Of a stretch of DNA of 64,000 bases, positions 36,508 to 48,489 are shown piece after piece; position 1 is the stretch's first letter, and every line of letters begins with the position of its first letter. Made by a program: the position numbers and the translations under genes. Origin of the DNA: Ehretia macrophylla (taxonomy: Eukaryota > Streptophyta > Magnoliopsida > Boraginales > Ehretiaceae). A model generated the notes under the pieces. It had not been told where the DNA came from. It did no database searches and worked only from the letters and a program-made list of their open reading frames with translations. The stretch covers positions 35,197,080-35,261,079 of the forward strand of contig CM075773.1 in assembly GCA_037974665.1 (NCBI GenBank), read 5' to 3'.

Positions 36508-36831
36508 CTCTGTGTGTGTGTGCGTCTGTGTGTGTGTGTGTGTATGTGTGCGTCTGTGTATGTGTGTGTGTGTCTCTCTCTGTGTGTGTGTGTCTGTGTG
36601 TGCGTGTGTGTGTGTAAACAAAAAAGAAAAGAAAAAGATAAATAAAAAATAAAAAATTGAAGGGCAGTTTAGTTTTTTTATACAATTCAGTTAAATTTGT
36701 TGATGGAAAATTAAGAAGGGAGTGCGTGTGCACTGTTTGAAAACCATAGAGGCTTCCGGTGTACTTTTTAAATCACAAAAGAGTCATGTACATTTTTGTT
36801 AAACCATAAAGGGTTGTGGTGCTATTTACCC
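36019..36831. mobile_element. 813-bp MULE-like non-autonomous element with 9-bp target duplication
   Basis: Inverted ends GGGTAAATAGCACCACAA and TTGTGGTGCTATTTACCC. TTAAAATAA is duplicated at 36,010-36,018 and 36,832-36,840; 9 bp is the Mutator-superfamily length. Copy B has the empty site (ATCTTAAAAATAAGTACATT, about 55,069). The interior carries a long TG/TC-rich microsatellite; the open frames there (VCVCVC, THTHTH) are artefacts. Confidence 0.88.
36347..36615. repeat. Long (TG)n microsatellite with GCGTCTC interruptions
   Basis: About 270 bp of TG dinucleotides interrupted by a TA stretch and recurring TGCGTCTCTG units, inside the MULE-like element. Confidence 0.95.
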
Positions 36832-36972
36832 TTAAAATAAATACATTTTCTAAAAAAATATGATCCTAACTTACTCCTCAAATACAATTCCAATTTGACC
36901 CGTATATAAATCCGCCAATGTCTACAATACAAGTGTTTACTAGAACTACTAATTAACTAACTTTTTAGAGCT

Positions 36973-36980
36973 CTATATAA
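36973..36980 (+). promoter_or_regulatory. TATA box of the copy A PMEI-type gene
   Basis: TATATAAA 85-92 bp upstream of the ATG at 37,065; the same box is kept in copy B at 55,393-55,400. Confidence 0.7.
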
Positions 36981-37064
36981 AGCCCTCTTACCTCTTGTAC
37001 AATTCATTGAAAGACAGTCCACCAACATATCACTAGCCATTCCAGTTTTCAACCATTTAGAGAC

Positions 37065-37682
37065 ATGACAAAATTTTGCCTTTACTTACTACTACTCTTC
37101 TCTTTCAACTACCTAGCTGGCTTTGCAGAGTCTTCTCTTACTTCAAACCCTAGTGCCACAAATTTCATAAGGGCTTCATGCAAATCCACAAGATACCCTG
37201 ATCTGTGTGTGCATTGCCTCTCTATTTACGCCAACAAAATCCAACAAAATGAACAACAATTAGCTCAAGCTGCTTTAGCAGTAAGCTTAGCCAAAGCGCG
37301 ATCAACAGTCGCGTTTGTTTCCAAGTTAGCCAAATCGAGAGGCACAAAGACTAGAGAGTACCAAGCTGTGAAAGACTGCTTTGAAACCATGGGTGATACT
37401 GTGGATCAACTCACCCGATCCATCCAGGAGCTTAGCCGAATCGGTGGCGGTCCACGACGGCGTGTGGCCGGGCAAGACTTCATGTGGCACATGAGTAATG
37501 TGCAGACATGGGTTAGTGCTGCTCTTACTGATGAAAACACTTGCCTTGATGGCTTTTCTGGACCTGCCATGGATGGAAATGTTAAAACTGCTATTAGAAG
37601 AAGGGTGGTTTATGTTGCTCAAGTTACTAGCAATTCACTTGCATTAGTTAATCGTTTTGCAAGAAGATACCATGCTCCTTAA
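37065..37682 (+). CDS. Plant invertase/pectin methylesterase inhibitor (PMEI) family protein
   Basis: Single-exon gene of 205 residues. Residues 1 to about 21 (FCLYLLLLFSFNYLAGF) form a signal peptide, so the product is secreted. The PMEI four-helix domain has its conserved cysteines: C39 and C48 (first disulphide, in FIRASCKSTRYPDLC), then C105 (KDCFETMGD) and C160 (ENTCLDGF); C51 is extra. Family members form 1:1 complexes with pectin methylesterase or acid invertase in the cell wall or vacuole; sequence alone does not tell which. A TATA box lies at 36,973 and an MULE-like element ends about 233 bp upstream of the ATG, so its promoter differs from that of the copy B pseudogene. The stretch GGGPRRR before the third helix is where the B copy is broken. 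Confidence 0.93.
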   Translation: MTKFCLYLLLLFSFNYLAGFAESSLTSNPSATNFIRASCKSTRYPDLCVHCLSIYANKIQQNEQQLAQAALAVSLAKARSTVAFVSKLAKSRGTKTREYQAVKDCFETMGDTVDQLTRSIQELSRIGGGPRRRVAGQDFMWHMSNVQTWVSAALTDENTCLDGFSGPAMDGNVKTAIRRRVVYVAQVTSNSLALVNRFARRYHAP

Positions 37683-38368
37683 AGGATTCGTAAAAATTCA
37701 GGAATAGTCTAGTAACGGGTTGACAGGTTTCGAATCTCGTGAAAGTGAGACAGGTTAAAAGAAAAAATGGGTGTGTAATTAGAAGTGTTAATTAGCTTGT
37801 TGGCTTTATCTTGATATGTAAAAAATGTTAGCTGATGAAGAGTTTTAAGTTTTGTATATGCACACAGTTCTATGTGCTGTGTAATTTGTGCTTGTATCAA
37901 TTTTGTAGCTGCTCAAGAAAAGGCAGAATCTTAGGAGGGTCTCAGTAAGCTTGTTTTTCTTGTAAATTTTAGTGAACTGAACATGTAATGTTTGTCTGTT
38001 CATTGAGGTAATTGATTTACTGTTTTCACGTGTTATGTTAATACTTGGTACCAAATCTCATGCTTGGATCAGTGTGTGTTTGTATGGATTTAGATGCGAT
38101 AATAACGTAATTAGAGAGAAGTAGTAAAATAATAATATAATTATAATAAAATAATTTAAGTGTCTTTTGCAAGTGGAAAAATGTTAAATTATCATTTTAT
38201 ATAAGGGATAAAATTCACAAATTATTAGAATGGTATGGAACGCTAGACAATTGAGTGAACTTCACTCGGATCTATCAAATAATTATCTTCAGCAATGTAA
38301 TTATTTATAAGTTCAGTAATAGATAGTATTTCATGTCACCCGTTTATTTATCTGAATGACATAGAACG

Positions 38369-40400
38369 ATACTCTTTAAGAAGGTGACCAAACGTGCACG
38401 TATGGGCATGTGTGGTCTCCAGATACAATATGATAATAATCGATTGTTACATGGACAAACCATGGCCCATATTAAATATTAAATTTTTATTGGAAAATAA
38501 AGTAACATTGTAATAATCAATGAATCAATACATGCGAGTATAAATTAATAAATACTACTTATGACTTAATTCAGGTTGAGTGTTACAAATTTTATAGTAA
38601 AATGGCGTGTACGTCTTAATCAGTGAAGAATTAAATAATATTTATAATGAAAGGATATAAATTTAAATTCGAAAACTTTGGCTGTAATGAGCCATTATTC
38701 AATTGTTTTCAATTTTTAGTGGCAAAAAATTTGATAGCTCAGTATTAATAATCAACACACCTAAAAATTAGATGAAATGATTAAATAATAACGTTTATAA
38801 TTAGAGATTCTAAATTAAAACCATGACTTAACTTCCAATATATCCAGAATAATAATAATAATCAATGGAAACTATTTCAAACATTATGGTTGAATGTCGA
38901 GCTCTAACATAAAGTGAGATCCATTCTGGAGTCGAGGCCAAATGTCCAACTTGATGTTCTGAATAGTTTTCAATAATCTACGCAATAATTTCATTATCTA
39001 TCACTTTTTTTTTATTTTATTTAAAAAAAAATTACAAATTAATATTACATCACTTAATTTATTAATTTTGAAAATTAATGTCAAACACTTTTTACACTTA
39101 AAGTAAAACCAATAAACTAAACGCTTAATATGATCTACCACTTTTAAAGTTAGGCATGAAAGATACTGATCGATGTTTCCGCCGCAATCTGCGGGGTAAC
39201 AGCTGAACAAAATTTGAACAAATTGTCATTTTCAGTTTGATTTTTATTAAACTAATCTTTGTTAGGAGACAGCTTTTGGACTTCTTTTACTGGCAGAAGA
39301 CCAAATCAGTTCATGGTCGGGCCTGCTAACGTCTACGGGCAGCAATTTCATTTTTTCAACTTTCTCAATAGTTATCATCTAAGAGCAATATTAAGCATAT
39401 GCCAATATGATACTCCACATGGTATAGATTTCTTTTGTTCCTAAAAGTTTTTATCTGAGTAGTCCCTCAAGCATTTAAGATGTTTCACTTCGGTCCTTTA
39501 TATTTTAATTTGCAGTTTTTAGTTCTTTGCATTTTGATTCCATGTAAAACTAACTTCTAATAAATTTGCGAAATGATCACAAAATGAAAATTTCAAGCAT
39601 GATAAGAAAAGTTAGCAAAGAAAAGGTAAAATTGGTTAATCTACGACAAAAGTAATCATATTTGCCACCATGACCACGTCACTCACATTCCATCTTGTAG
39701 CTCACTTTCTTCTCACATCTCTGTACAAGTCTTAATTTATCCATCATCAATGACTATCTAAAATATGAACGAATTCAAAATTTTTATTCAATAAAAATTA
39801 AAAATATATTTTAAAACTTATATACAAATAATTATATTCAATGGGTTAAATTAAAATTTCAAACTTACTATAAAAATACACATTTTTAAAAAAAATTTTA
39901 CCTTCCCCTCGCGCCTCCACCACTACTCCAAAGTGGTGCTTGTTCTTTCATCTCCTCAAGTTCTATGATGTCACCAAACCTTTTTCTTTTTCTTTTATCT
40001 GCCTTGTGTCATTTTCTTCCATTATTTGCCTTTGAAAGGTTAAATGATTTAGAAATTGGACTAATTGCTTTTGTTTTGTGCCACGTAAATTGGACCAATT
40101 TGACATAAAACAAAAATATAAAGGACTTGAGATTCAGATAAAAAGATTGAGATCTAAAGTAATATATTTCAAATACTTGAGGACTATGCGCGTAATTTTC
40201 CGGTGAAGTGATGGTCCCTGCAGTAGGGAATCCTTTCCAAGTGAAAGCTGCAATAAAAGAAGTAGGATGGGCCCCGCAAAGAGTTATGTGATCACGTGAA
40301 GCCCATTAACTTTATGATGGGCCGGACAGCAGTGACGTAATGAGATTATTGGGTACCCACATGGAGATCCTTATGATTCTCTCAGCATAGGTCATTGCTG
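38369..40400. other. No supported gene
   Basis: AT-rich sequence. Short frames such as 39,259-39,444 (MLGDSFWTSF...) show no family motif. Homology to copy B cannot be tested here because B is interrupted by an LTR element at the matching point. Confidence 0.45.
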
Positions 40401-40402
40401 GC

Positions 40403-40449
40403 CACAGAATAGCACCTTTTTTTTTTTTTGGTCAAACCCAGAATACCAT
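40403..40449 (-). mobile_element. Ultra-short LINE-tail insertion
   Basis: A T13-GGTCAAA core lies between imperfect repeats CACAGAATAGCAC (40,403-40,415) and CCCAGAATACCAT (40,437-40,449). Confidence 0.5.
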
Positions 40450-40814
40450 TGAGTAGAAGACAAAGATGATGTTTTTATTTTTTATTTTTTATTTTTGTCC
40501 AAGGCCAAATCTAAACATTCTCGTAAACCTCCAAATCTCCTAATTGTAAAAGAACTATTAGTCTCAATTTGTTTCAAACAGTTCCCCTCTCTAATCTCTT
40601 AAAAAATAGAGATTCTTATACTAATAAGATTCAGCCCCTTATTCTTAAAATTGAGAGAACTAAATCATCTCTTATCTCATCTTCACCCCATCCCAAAGGT
40701 CATATGATTAAAATCTTTAAAATATGAAAGCTTTGGGATGAAAATAAAATAAAATTTCTTAAATTAAGAGATTGATTTTGTTATGAATGAAATTGAAATA
40801 CAAAATTTTTACAA

Positions 40815-41170
40815 ATAAGTAAATAGCTTCAAAAGACTAACATGTGAGTTTAGAAGTTGAAACTAACATGTTTGACCATTTTTTAAAGAGTTTTTCAGTA
40901 AATGCAAGAGTTTAAAAAAAAATTAAAAAAATAAGAAGCTCCACATTGGAGCATTTTTTTAAAAAAAGCTTTTGCAAAACTGTTTTTACATAATGAGGGA
41001 ATTTTTTTTTCCTCAAATATACCTCTTCATATTTTTGAAAGTATAACGGTCCCTTTAAAATTTCTAAAAACTTAATATTATTCAACATATGTTAAATAGT
41101 TAATAACTTTTTAATAAAAACTCTATTGCTGAAAGTTCTACAGTTTAAAAGCTAAAATTTCACAATTAAG
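40815..41170. mobile_element. MITE, relative of 16,962-17,340
   Basis: Same ordered blocks (GAGTTTAGAAGTTGAA, AATAAGAAGCTCC, CTCAAATATACC, CAACATATG, AAAAACTCTA). Termini not resolved. Confidence 0.6.
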
Positions 41171-41179
41171 TGAAACATA

Positions 41180-42560
41180 TCTAAATATAGACAAAAATAT
41201 AGGAAAATTATTAAAGTTGATCTAATGACAATGACATGACATGATCCATGAAATGATCTATTAGTGGAATGTCTGGGATGTATTGAAAAATTTATTCATG
41301 TCTTAAGTTGAATTATTAATTTTCTTTGTACTAGTTTTCAAAAAGAATCACATATCGTCAAGTTTAACATCAATGATGATTTTGACAAAAAAGAAAACAA
41401 AAAAACAAAACATTGATGATGATGAGTGAATGCAAAAGTTTTATTAGGAAGAGTTCTCTTTTATTCTGTTTTTTTCAAAAGCGAGAAGAAAACGATGATG
41501 TGATACATCTCAAGAAAAAAGAGAAGTTATTTTTCACAAAAAAAAATTAATCAATTAAGATATATATGTTTTTCATTTCAGTTTATTTTTAGATTATTTC
41601 AACTATAAATAGTTTTATCAATTGCATTAAAAAACAATGTTTCAGCTTAATTTAAATCATGACACACATGCCTGTAATAAAACAGACAAAATTAAATATG
41701 TGATTTATCACGTCCTTATAATAAGTTTTTGTACCTTTTTAAGTGTATAATTCCTTCTTGTATATGAACTCACTACAACAATTTAGGTTTTTTTTTATAA
41801 TACTCCAATTGAAAATAAAAAATTTGTTACAATAAGTTTCTTAATACAAATTTTTTTTAATAATTGCAATGGTTTTTTAAATTATTGTTTAGTATTAATT
41901 TACAAAAAAAAAAATTCGTTGTAGTTCAAAATTTGCAACAAATTATATGCAATGGTTACAGTTATTTGCAATGATTTTTAATTTTTTTACAACAATTTTA
42001 AGTGTTGCAACAAATAAAACAAATATAATTGTGACTAGGATGCTAATTTCCGCATTTCTATACAAGGGGGTATAGTATAAATATCTTATTGAGACGAAAT
42101 AAATGTGTTGCATTATGTAATTGTCAATACGAAAGTAAATATATTTCATTATGGAATTGTGTAAGAAACCATGGGGTTCTTGGAGAGACAGAGCTCTCAA
42201 TGTAAATTTAGTATAAATAATTCTACTTGGAAAAAAAGTGTTACAATTGTGAGCTCTGATGTTAGGAGATCTCGTCGTTGGTTGTTCAGACCAGTGTGAT
42301 GGTTGCACCGCTAAGCGATGGTCGTTGGCCCTTGCTTCTTTTGAGTAGTCGGCACATCCTACTTTAGGGTCAATTGTCGAAATATTCAGTCCCACTCACT
42401 TTAATTTTTTTTTTATAAATATGTGTACTATAAATTTATTTTTAATTTAAAAAATTAATTTAACTTTCACAAAAAAAAATATTCATATATAAATATTAAA
42501 TAGTATATATTAATAATCACTCAATGAGGAATCCTGATCCGCCCCTATTTTAAGATTAAG
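41180..42560. other. No supported gene
   Basis: Around 41,770 CACTACAACAATTT resembles a CACTA-type end, but no matching inverted end was found. Repeated GCAACAA words occur at 41,930-42,015. The minus frame 41,943-42,395 is not family-like. Confidence 0.4.
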
Positions 42561-42756
42561 GTTACCATGTCCTTGTTGGGCTCTTGGGATTGGGTTGGCC
42601 CGTTTGTCTTTTTCATTGGTCTGGCCCATTTCTAGTTGGTTTATGCGGGCCTCTATCCGTTGTATGTTTTATTTTTTAACTTGTTTTATAGCAATTACTA
42701 TTTGGATATTGTGTTCATACAAGTTTGCTGGTTTCTGTTACCAAATTGGAAAGGGG

Positions 42757-43836
42757 TATTTTTGAGCTAAATCACTTCAAAATTTATAAAGCAAGACTTA
42801 AACCCCTTATTTTTAATTAAATGAGACACAGACCCCTTCTGTTAGGGGTCTGTTGGATTTTCTGTTAAAATAATGTAAAATGCCATTAATGCCCTCTAAA
42901 ACACACTCACTCACACTGGAACAAATCTCTCAACCCCATCATCTTCTTCTTCTTCTTCTTCCAAACCACCACCAGACCAAAAAAAACACACACATAGACC
43001 AAACTCCCCCTCCTCCATTCTTCTCCTTTCTCGCCTTATATTCTTCTCTAATACACCAACTGTACACCCAACATAAATAAATAAATAAAATGCATAGCAC
43101 ACACAAAAGCATAAAGCAAAAACTAAAGGACAGCTTGTACAGCTTGCTTGCACACCATAATGAAAGCATAAAAGCAAAAACTAACGACATATACATAAAT
43201 ACATATTATATGTCTATATATTAATTAACAAAAAATATGTATAAATTACTATATCGAATAAACCGACACGGCGAGCTGCGGCGCCACCACCATTGCATTC
43301 TTCTCGTCAGTGCGAACCTTCTCGCACCATGCACGCGCCGTTTCGTCACCAGAATCTCCTCCAATCATCACGATCCATTGTCGGCAAGGTTTCATCTTCT
43401 CTGGCGACTACAGTGGCTTCTCCGATTTGTGTTTTGGGTGTGTGATTTTGGATGGGTTTGTGTTAGTGTTATTTTGTGTGGGTTTGTGTTTGTGTGTGTG
43501 ATGTGTAAGCCACATGTGTTGTTTCTTTTCACTGATTTCCTTTTTTTTTGGTCTGAGTTTTGTCTAATAATGTTAGGTGTGATGGTGTGTAAGAAGAATT
43601 AGAGGAGGAAGAAGAAGAAGAAAAAGAAAAAGAAGAATGAGTACAAGTGTTTGATCTTAGTGCGTGTGTTTTTTTTGTGGTGTATGTGTTATAAAGGGCA
43701 GTAATGAAATTTTATATGGTTTTAACAGAAAATTTAGCAGACCCCTAACAGAAGGGATCTGTATCTCATTTAATAAAAAACAAAGGGTTTAAGTCTTTTT
43801 TTATAAATTTTGAAGGGGTCTAATTCAAAAATACCC
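42757..43836. mobile_element. MULE-like element with captured GC-rich interior (candidate Pack-MULE)
   Basis: Long inverted ends: GGGGTATTTTTGAGCTAAATC... on the left, ...TCTAATTCAAAAATACCC on the right, with matching ACCCCTTCTGTTAGGGG / CCCCTAACAGAAGGG inner blocks. AATTGGAAA(G) is duplicated on both sides (9-10 bp). The interior at 43,255-43,445 is much more GC-rich than the surroundings; its minus strand has a 48-codon frame (43,395-43,249, MKPCRQWIVMIGG...) of unknown family. The element sits just before LINE sequence that starts at 43,837. Confidence 0.72.
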
Positions 43837-45042
43837 AATTGGAAAGTGGTCAACCTACAACTTTTCAATTGCGGGCCGACTCCAAGTTATTAAGTCAATT
43901 CTTGGCAATATTCATTTTTTTTGGGCTTGTATGTTTTTTCTCCCCAAAGGATGTCTCAAGGCTATTGAACAGGTGCTTGCTTCTTTTCTTTGGTCCGGTT
44001 CAGAGAATCTTGGGAAGAAAGCAAAAGTCGTGTGGAGCAAGGTTTGTAAAAGCAAAGATAAGGGCGGACTGGGTCTTTCTAGGCTTCAAGATACCAATCA
44101 ATCAGCTATCTTGAGGTATCTATAGATTCTGCATACCAAACAAAAATTAATGTGGGGCTGTTGGATCTACTCAAACTATCTTCGTGGTTCTAATATTTGG
44201 GATGTTCCTATGCCTAGCCGCCCAACATGGTCTTGGCGGAAAATTCTCTAGCTACGATCTTTGGCTAAAAATTGTATCATGCAGAGGGTCGAAATTGGGT
44301 GCAAAATTCTTTTTTAGAAGGACCACTGGCACCCCTTGGGTATTCTAATTAATGTGTTTGAGGAACAAGCTATTCAATAGGCCAGTCTTGACACTAATTC
44401 TCTGGTTATGGACTTTATTTCGAATGGTCATTGGTCTTGGCCGGGGAACTCCTCTATCTTTCATATCATTTTTCAACACATTGGTGACCTTCAACCCGAT
44501 CTCAACAGAAAGGATCGTATGTATCGTTTGGATCAACTCCCCTACTTGGGAGAACAAGATAAGATGGGCACTAGATCTTATCAAACCGCAACATAGCTTG
44601 GTCACTTGGAGCAACTCTATCTGGTTTGAACTGACAATTCTTAAACATTCTTTCTGTACTTGGCTTTGTTGGTTGGACAAGCTTCCCAGTAAACAACGGC
44701 TTTTGTCTTGGGGATTGTCTTTGAATCCCTTTTGTGTTCTTTGTCGGGCTTGCATTGAGGATAAGGATCATCTCTTTGGCTTATGCTCCTCCAATCGCCA
44801 AATCTAGAGAAGAGGGTGGAATTTAACCAAAGGCCCTCCCACTATTTATAGTTGGAGTTCTATTGTTGATTGGTTTGATCATATTGCAACATCTTCCACT
44901 TTTCAAGCTACCATTATGAAGCTGTTTTTTGGTTCCTTTGTCTACCACTTATGGAAAGAGAGAAATAGGTGTATTCATATTGGGGAAGCTCTTTTCGAAT
45001 ATGATATTTTTATGCATATTGGTTTTTATGTTAGAACTAATT
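43837..45042 (+). mobile_element. LINE ORF2 relic (RT C-terminus and zinc-binding domain)
   Basis: Plus-strand frames give FSIAGRLQVIKSILGNI, FLPKGCLKAIEQVLASFLW, KDKGGLGLSRLQD, then WDVPMPSRPTWSWRKIL, a zinc-binding RVT segment (LLSWGLSLNPFCVLC, DHLFGLC) and a final FGSFVYHLWKERNRC. Stops and frameshifts separate them. No RNase H or clear poly(A) remains at the right end. Confidence 0.8.
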
Positions 45043-46280
45043 AGTTTTTTTCTTTTTTCTTTTCTTTTTTATTCTTGAGAGGACTAAGTCAAAAGGAGTT
45101 AGTTTGATGCTAAGAGAGCCCTTCACGTGAATTACTTTGAATGAAAAATAGAAACACAAGACAGAACAAAAAAAGAAAAAAGAAAAAGAAAAAATAAGAG
45201 CCCAGTGAATCGTATATTGGCCATGATCGATTTGCTTTTGCAAAACGGTTACATCTCATCCATGTAAAAGTTTACATCCTTCATCGTTTATTTTTTTGTC
45301 CTCGATCATGCGGAAAAATATAATGTTGTCATTCTATCTATAGTGTAACTAACACTGACCTAAGAGTTGAGTGAAATGATCGCGTAACGACCTGTTGTAC
45401 TTAAAAGTTCTAAATTTAAATTACTACTTCGACTTTCATTGTCTAAAAAAAAAAAAAAAAAAAACCAAGTCTGAATCTACATTCTATTATTCTTTTCCAA
45501 TACACAACTTGAGGAAGGGAAGTAATCTCTATGTTCATTAACTAATCTCATATTGTATATACTAACAAAAAATAAAATGCACTATTAGTAGAAGAGATGA
45601 GCATAGATACAGAGTAATGTACAAGGAAAATCATTTGAAGTTAAATGTTGCATGGATCTTCAACATGATGTAATTCAAAGTTTTTCAAACATGGTGATAT
45701 TTTGGGTAGTAAGCTACAAAAGTTACAATTTTTTTTTTGTTTTTTGTTTACAAGGAGGCATGGCCTAAAAACTAATGAGGAATTAAACGAGTGAATATTT
45801 ATTCCTTTTATCTTTGTCCAAAAATACATGGAGCCAGCTCGACATTATTTCACATTGTGCACCCCAATCAATTGAGACAATTTAAAATTTACAAGTTAAT
45901 CTCCACACTTGTTGGTCTTTCGAAAAATATATTTTACTTCGAAACCCTTCTCAAACTCAAATATACTCTTACATTCCCGCACTACAAAAGTTAAAATTAG
46001 GACTTGACTGATGATGTTTGTATTAGAAAATATAAGGTGAAGGTTGTTCCTTTCACTACTAGAGAAGTGAATATTCCAATTTTTTGTTTTTGTTTTAGTT
46101 ATTATAAGCTTCTTTTGTTATAACTATTCGTTTTTCTTATTCCTCTAATTTGCTTCACTTTGTAACACATTTTCTTGTATTAGTTCGGTAAAGGATGTGT
46201 CAACATGAATTTTAAGTATTATAAGCCAATTAAAATAACATATTAATGGACGAAGGGTCGAACTTGAATTGTAACAACAT
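45043..46280. other. No supported gene
   Basis: Pyrimidine and A-rich simple sequence (45,045-45,075; 45,160-45,200; 45,446-45,463). No motif in the small open frames. Confidence 0.45.
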
Positions 46281-46916
46281 GGCTCTGTTTGTTTGCCATA
46301 AAATATTCTCTTGGAAAATATTTTTTTGATTTTACAGTGTTTGGTAATACCGAAAAATTGGTCAACCGGAAAACATTTTCTAATAAAAAATCGTGGACTA
46401 TTTTTTGGAAATTTTTCGATATTTGGTAACACCGAAAAATTGGTCAATCGGAAAATATTTTCCGGTAAAAAATGGTGGTCTACTTTTTGGAGATTTTTCA
46501 GTGTTTGGTAACACCTAAAAATTAATCAATTAGAAAATGTTTTCCGGTAAAAAATTACTAGTTCAAAATTTGAGAAAATATTTTCATATTTGTTAGGAGA
46601 GGAAAACATTTTCTAGAACTTAACCACCCCTATTTTTTGTGTATTTTTTTTATTTTTATTTTTATAAATCTCATGTCGGAAAATATTTTTTATTGTAAAT
46701 CCAAACACTAGATAATATTTTTTAATATTCTATTTTTAAGGAAAATATTTTCTCCTAACAAGTTATTATACGGTAAACAAACGGAGCTCAGGAAAATATT
46801 TTTCTCTGAAAATATTTTTCACTAAAAATATTTTTTACAAGCAAGTTATTTTACGATAAACAAACACTGAAAATATTTTCCACAAGCAAGTTATTTTATA
46901 GCAAACAAATGAAGCC
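46281..46916. mobile_element. Degraded foldback MITE at the left edge of duplication copy B
   Basis: Left end GGCTCTGTTTGTTTGCCATA; right end TTTTATAGCAAACAAATGAAG(CC). An inner end (AAACAAACGGAGC, to 46,786) suggests two nested copies. Same family as 520-962. A/B homology begins immediately after its right end. Confidence 0.7.
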
Positions 46917-46992
46917 TTAAACTCACAGTATTCACCTACAAGTGAAATTTATTTTCAGCCTTGCATGTGTAAAAGTTTTTTCATTTTCAAAT

Positions 46993-46993
46993 G

Positions 46994-47041
<48 letters not shown>
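46993..47041. repeat. (TA)n microsatellite
   Basis: About 24 uninterrupted TA units near the left end of copy B; absent at the equivalent site of copy A. Confidence 0.95.
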
Positions 47042-47045
<4 letters not shown>

Positions 47046-47534
47046 TATCATTTTGGTTTAGGGCATGACGTTCTTGTAAGAGGTACAAATAGTTTATTTA
47101 TTGGTTTACAATTCTAAAATTGAGACGTGACAAACATATAATTTTATTTTAGAATTTAAGATATAAAACAATTATTTTACATTGCTTATTGAGGAAAATT
47201 TTTCTTTTTTGGTCGAAAGGTAAAATTCATTGAAAATAAAAGGATACAATATTAAACTTAGTCAATGTGAGACACATCAAAATTAGAAAATAAAATCTAC
47301 GATAATCTAGGTAGTACATTAAAACACAAATCCAGAGGTATATTAGTCAATGCCAGATACATTAAAGCAAGAAAATTTCATCTGAAAGGCCGCAATGTAA
47401 CACCATTTGCTGCCGGCGAATGATGCACAACTTGTGTGTATGAAAGGACTGAGGTTTCACCAAGACTTTACCGTCTTAAAAATCAACAAAGATGCCATTG
47501 TATTGGAAAACAGTGAAAGTTATTTTTTTTTGTT

Positions 47535-47720
47535 TTGTTTTGTTTTTATTGTCGGGGAAGTGAATGTTCTCAAGTGGAGACATTAGGAAAAACCTCCATG
47601 ACTGTACGCGGACTAGGTGAAGTCATTGGCCAAATAGATACTGCCAAAAATCCTCCTGTGGGACACGTTAAGGTCTTTTTTGCAACTTGTCGTAGTCATC
47701 GCTCAAGTTCTATAGTTTGA
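47535..47720 (+). other. Copy B counterpart of the unrecognised 61-codon ORF
   Basis: Open frame with the same VETLGKTSMTVRGLGEVIG core as 30,630-30,815 and a few substitutions near the C-terminus. No family recognised. Confidence 0.25.
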
Positions 47721-48489
47721 TGCGAATTTTCAGAGTCGTTGAGTTCAATTGATCCAATTCAAACAGTTTTCAAAAGCGAATGCAAAGAAAAGGTTTGTTT
47801 GGGTTATACAAAATCCGACCATCAATTAATAAATTTATGGGTGTATCAGTGTATTTCAATATATATTTTAAGTCAGTTAAGAATATGAACCTAATAAACA
47901 GATAAAAAATTTTAAATCCAACATTGTCAAATTTTATTTCTTTTTATTTACAATTAAATTACCTTGAGAGCCAAGTGAAGATAAAAAGTTGCTAACTATT
48001 TCAACAACTAACGACGAGGGTGTGTGCACACAAGTCAGAAGGACAAAGTGCAGAAGATTCAAGAAAGACGGCAGGCATGGAGATAACGAAAACAAACAAG
48101 GAATTAATAATTTTGTGGGTTTTATCCCAAGACATCTTTATTATTAAGTATGTATGGTTGTCACAAAAATCCGAATTTACAAATAAGATTAGTGTTATTA
48201 GTTTGACAATATTGATTTTGAGTCTAAAGTTTACTAATTCAAAATAAGTAATCCTAGTTATATATAAGTCTTTGAAATATATCTTCAATCAATGTGAGAC
48301 ATTACATTAGAGCACAACAATATTATCTAGAATGTGCCCTTTAGGCTTATGCATGGAAGGGAAAACAATCTCAATTGAAAGAGCAATTATCCAAGCTCAA
48401 TGCAAGTATTTGGTGTTCTCCACAACAATGAGAAAAGACCCTTGGAACACCCCCACATCTCAACAACAAAGATCAGATTCTCATATCTC

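Larger units (their letters stand above)
29780..38368. repeat. Segmental duplication, copy A
   Basis: Colinear with 46,917-57,488. Shared blocks in order: TTAAACTCACAGTAT...CCTACAAGT start; the GGTAAAATTCATTG block; the 61-codon ORF block; a LINE RNase H relic; the 33,170-33,260 GC-rich block; the 33,730-33,980 block; a TATA-plus-short-exon block near 34,464; the 35,500-35,660 block; the PMEI-type gene; and its 3' flank to ATGACATAGAAC. Copy A lacks five insertions present in B and has one MULE-like element that B lacks. Confidence 0.95.

Noticed and set aside
36226-36733. Overlapping long ORFs on both strands rich in VCVC or THTH
   Set aside because: They are translations of the TG microsatellite inside a MULE-like element.
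41767-42030. CACTA-type terminal motif (CACTACAACAATTT)
   Set aside because: No matching inverted end or 3-bp duplication could be found, so an element is not supported.
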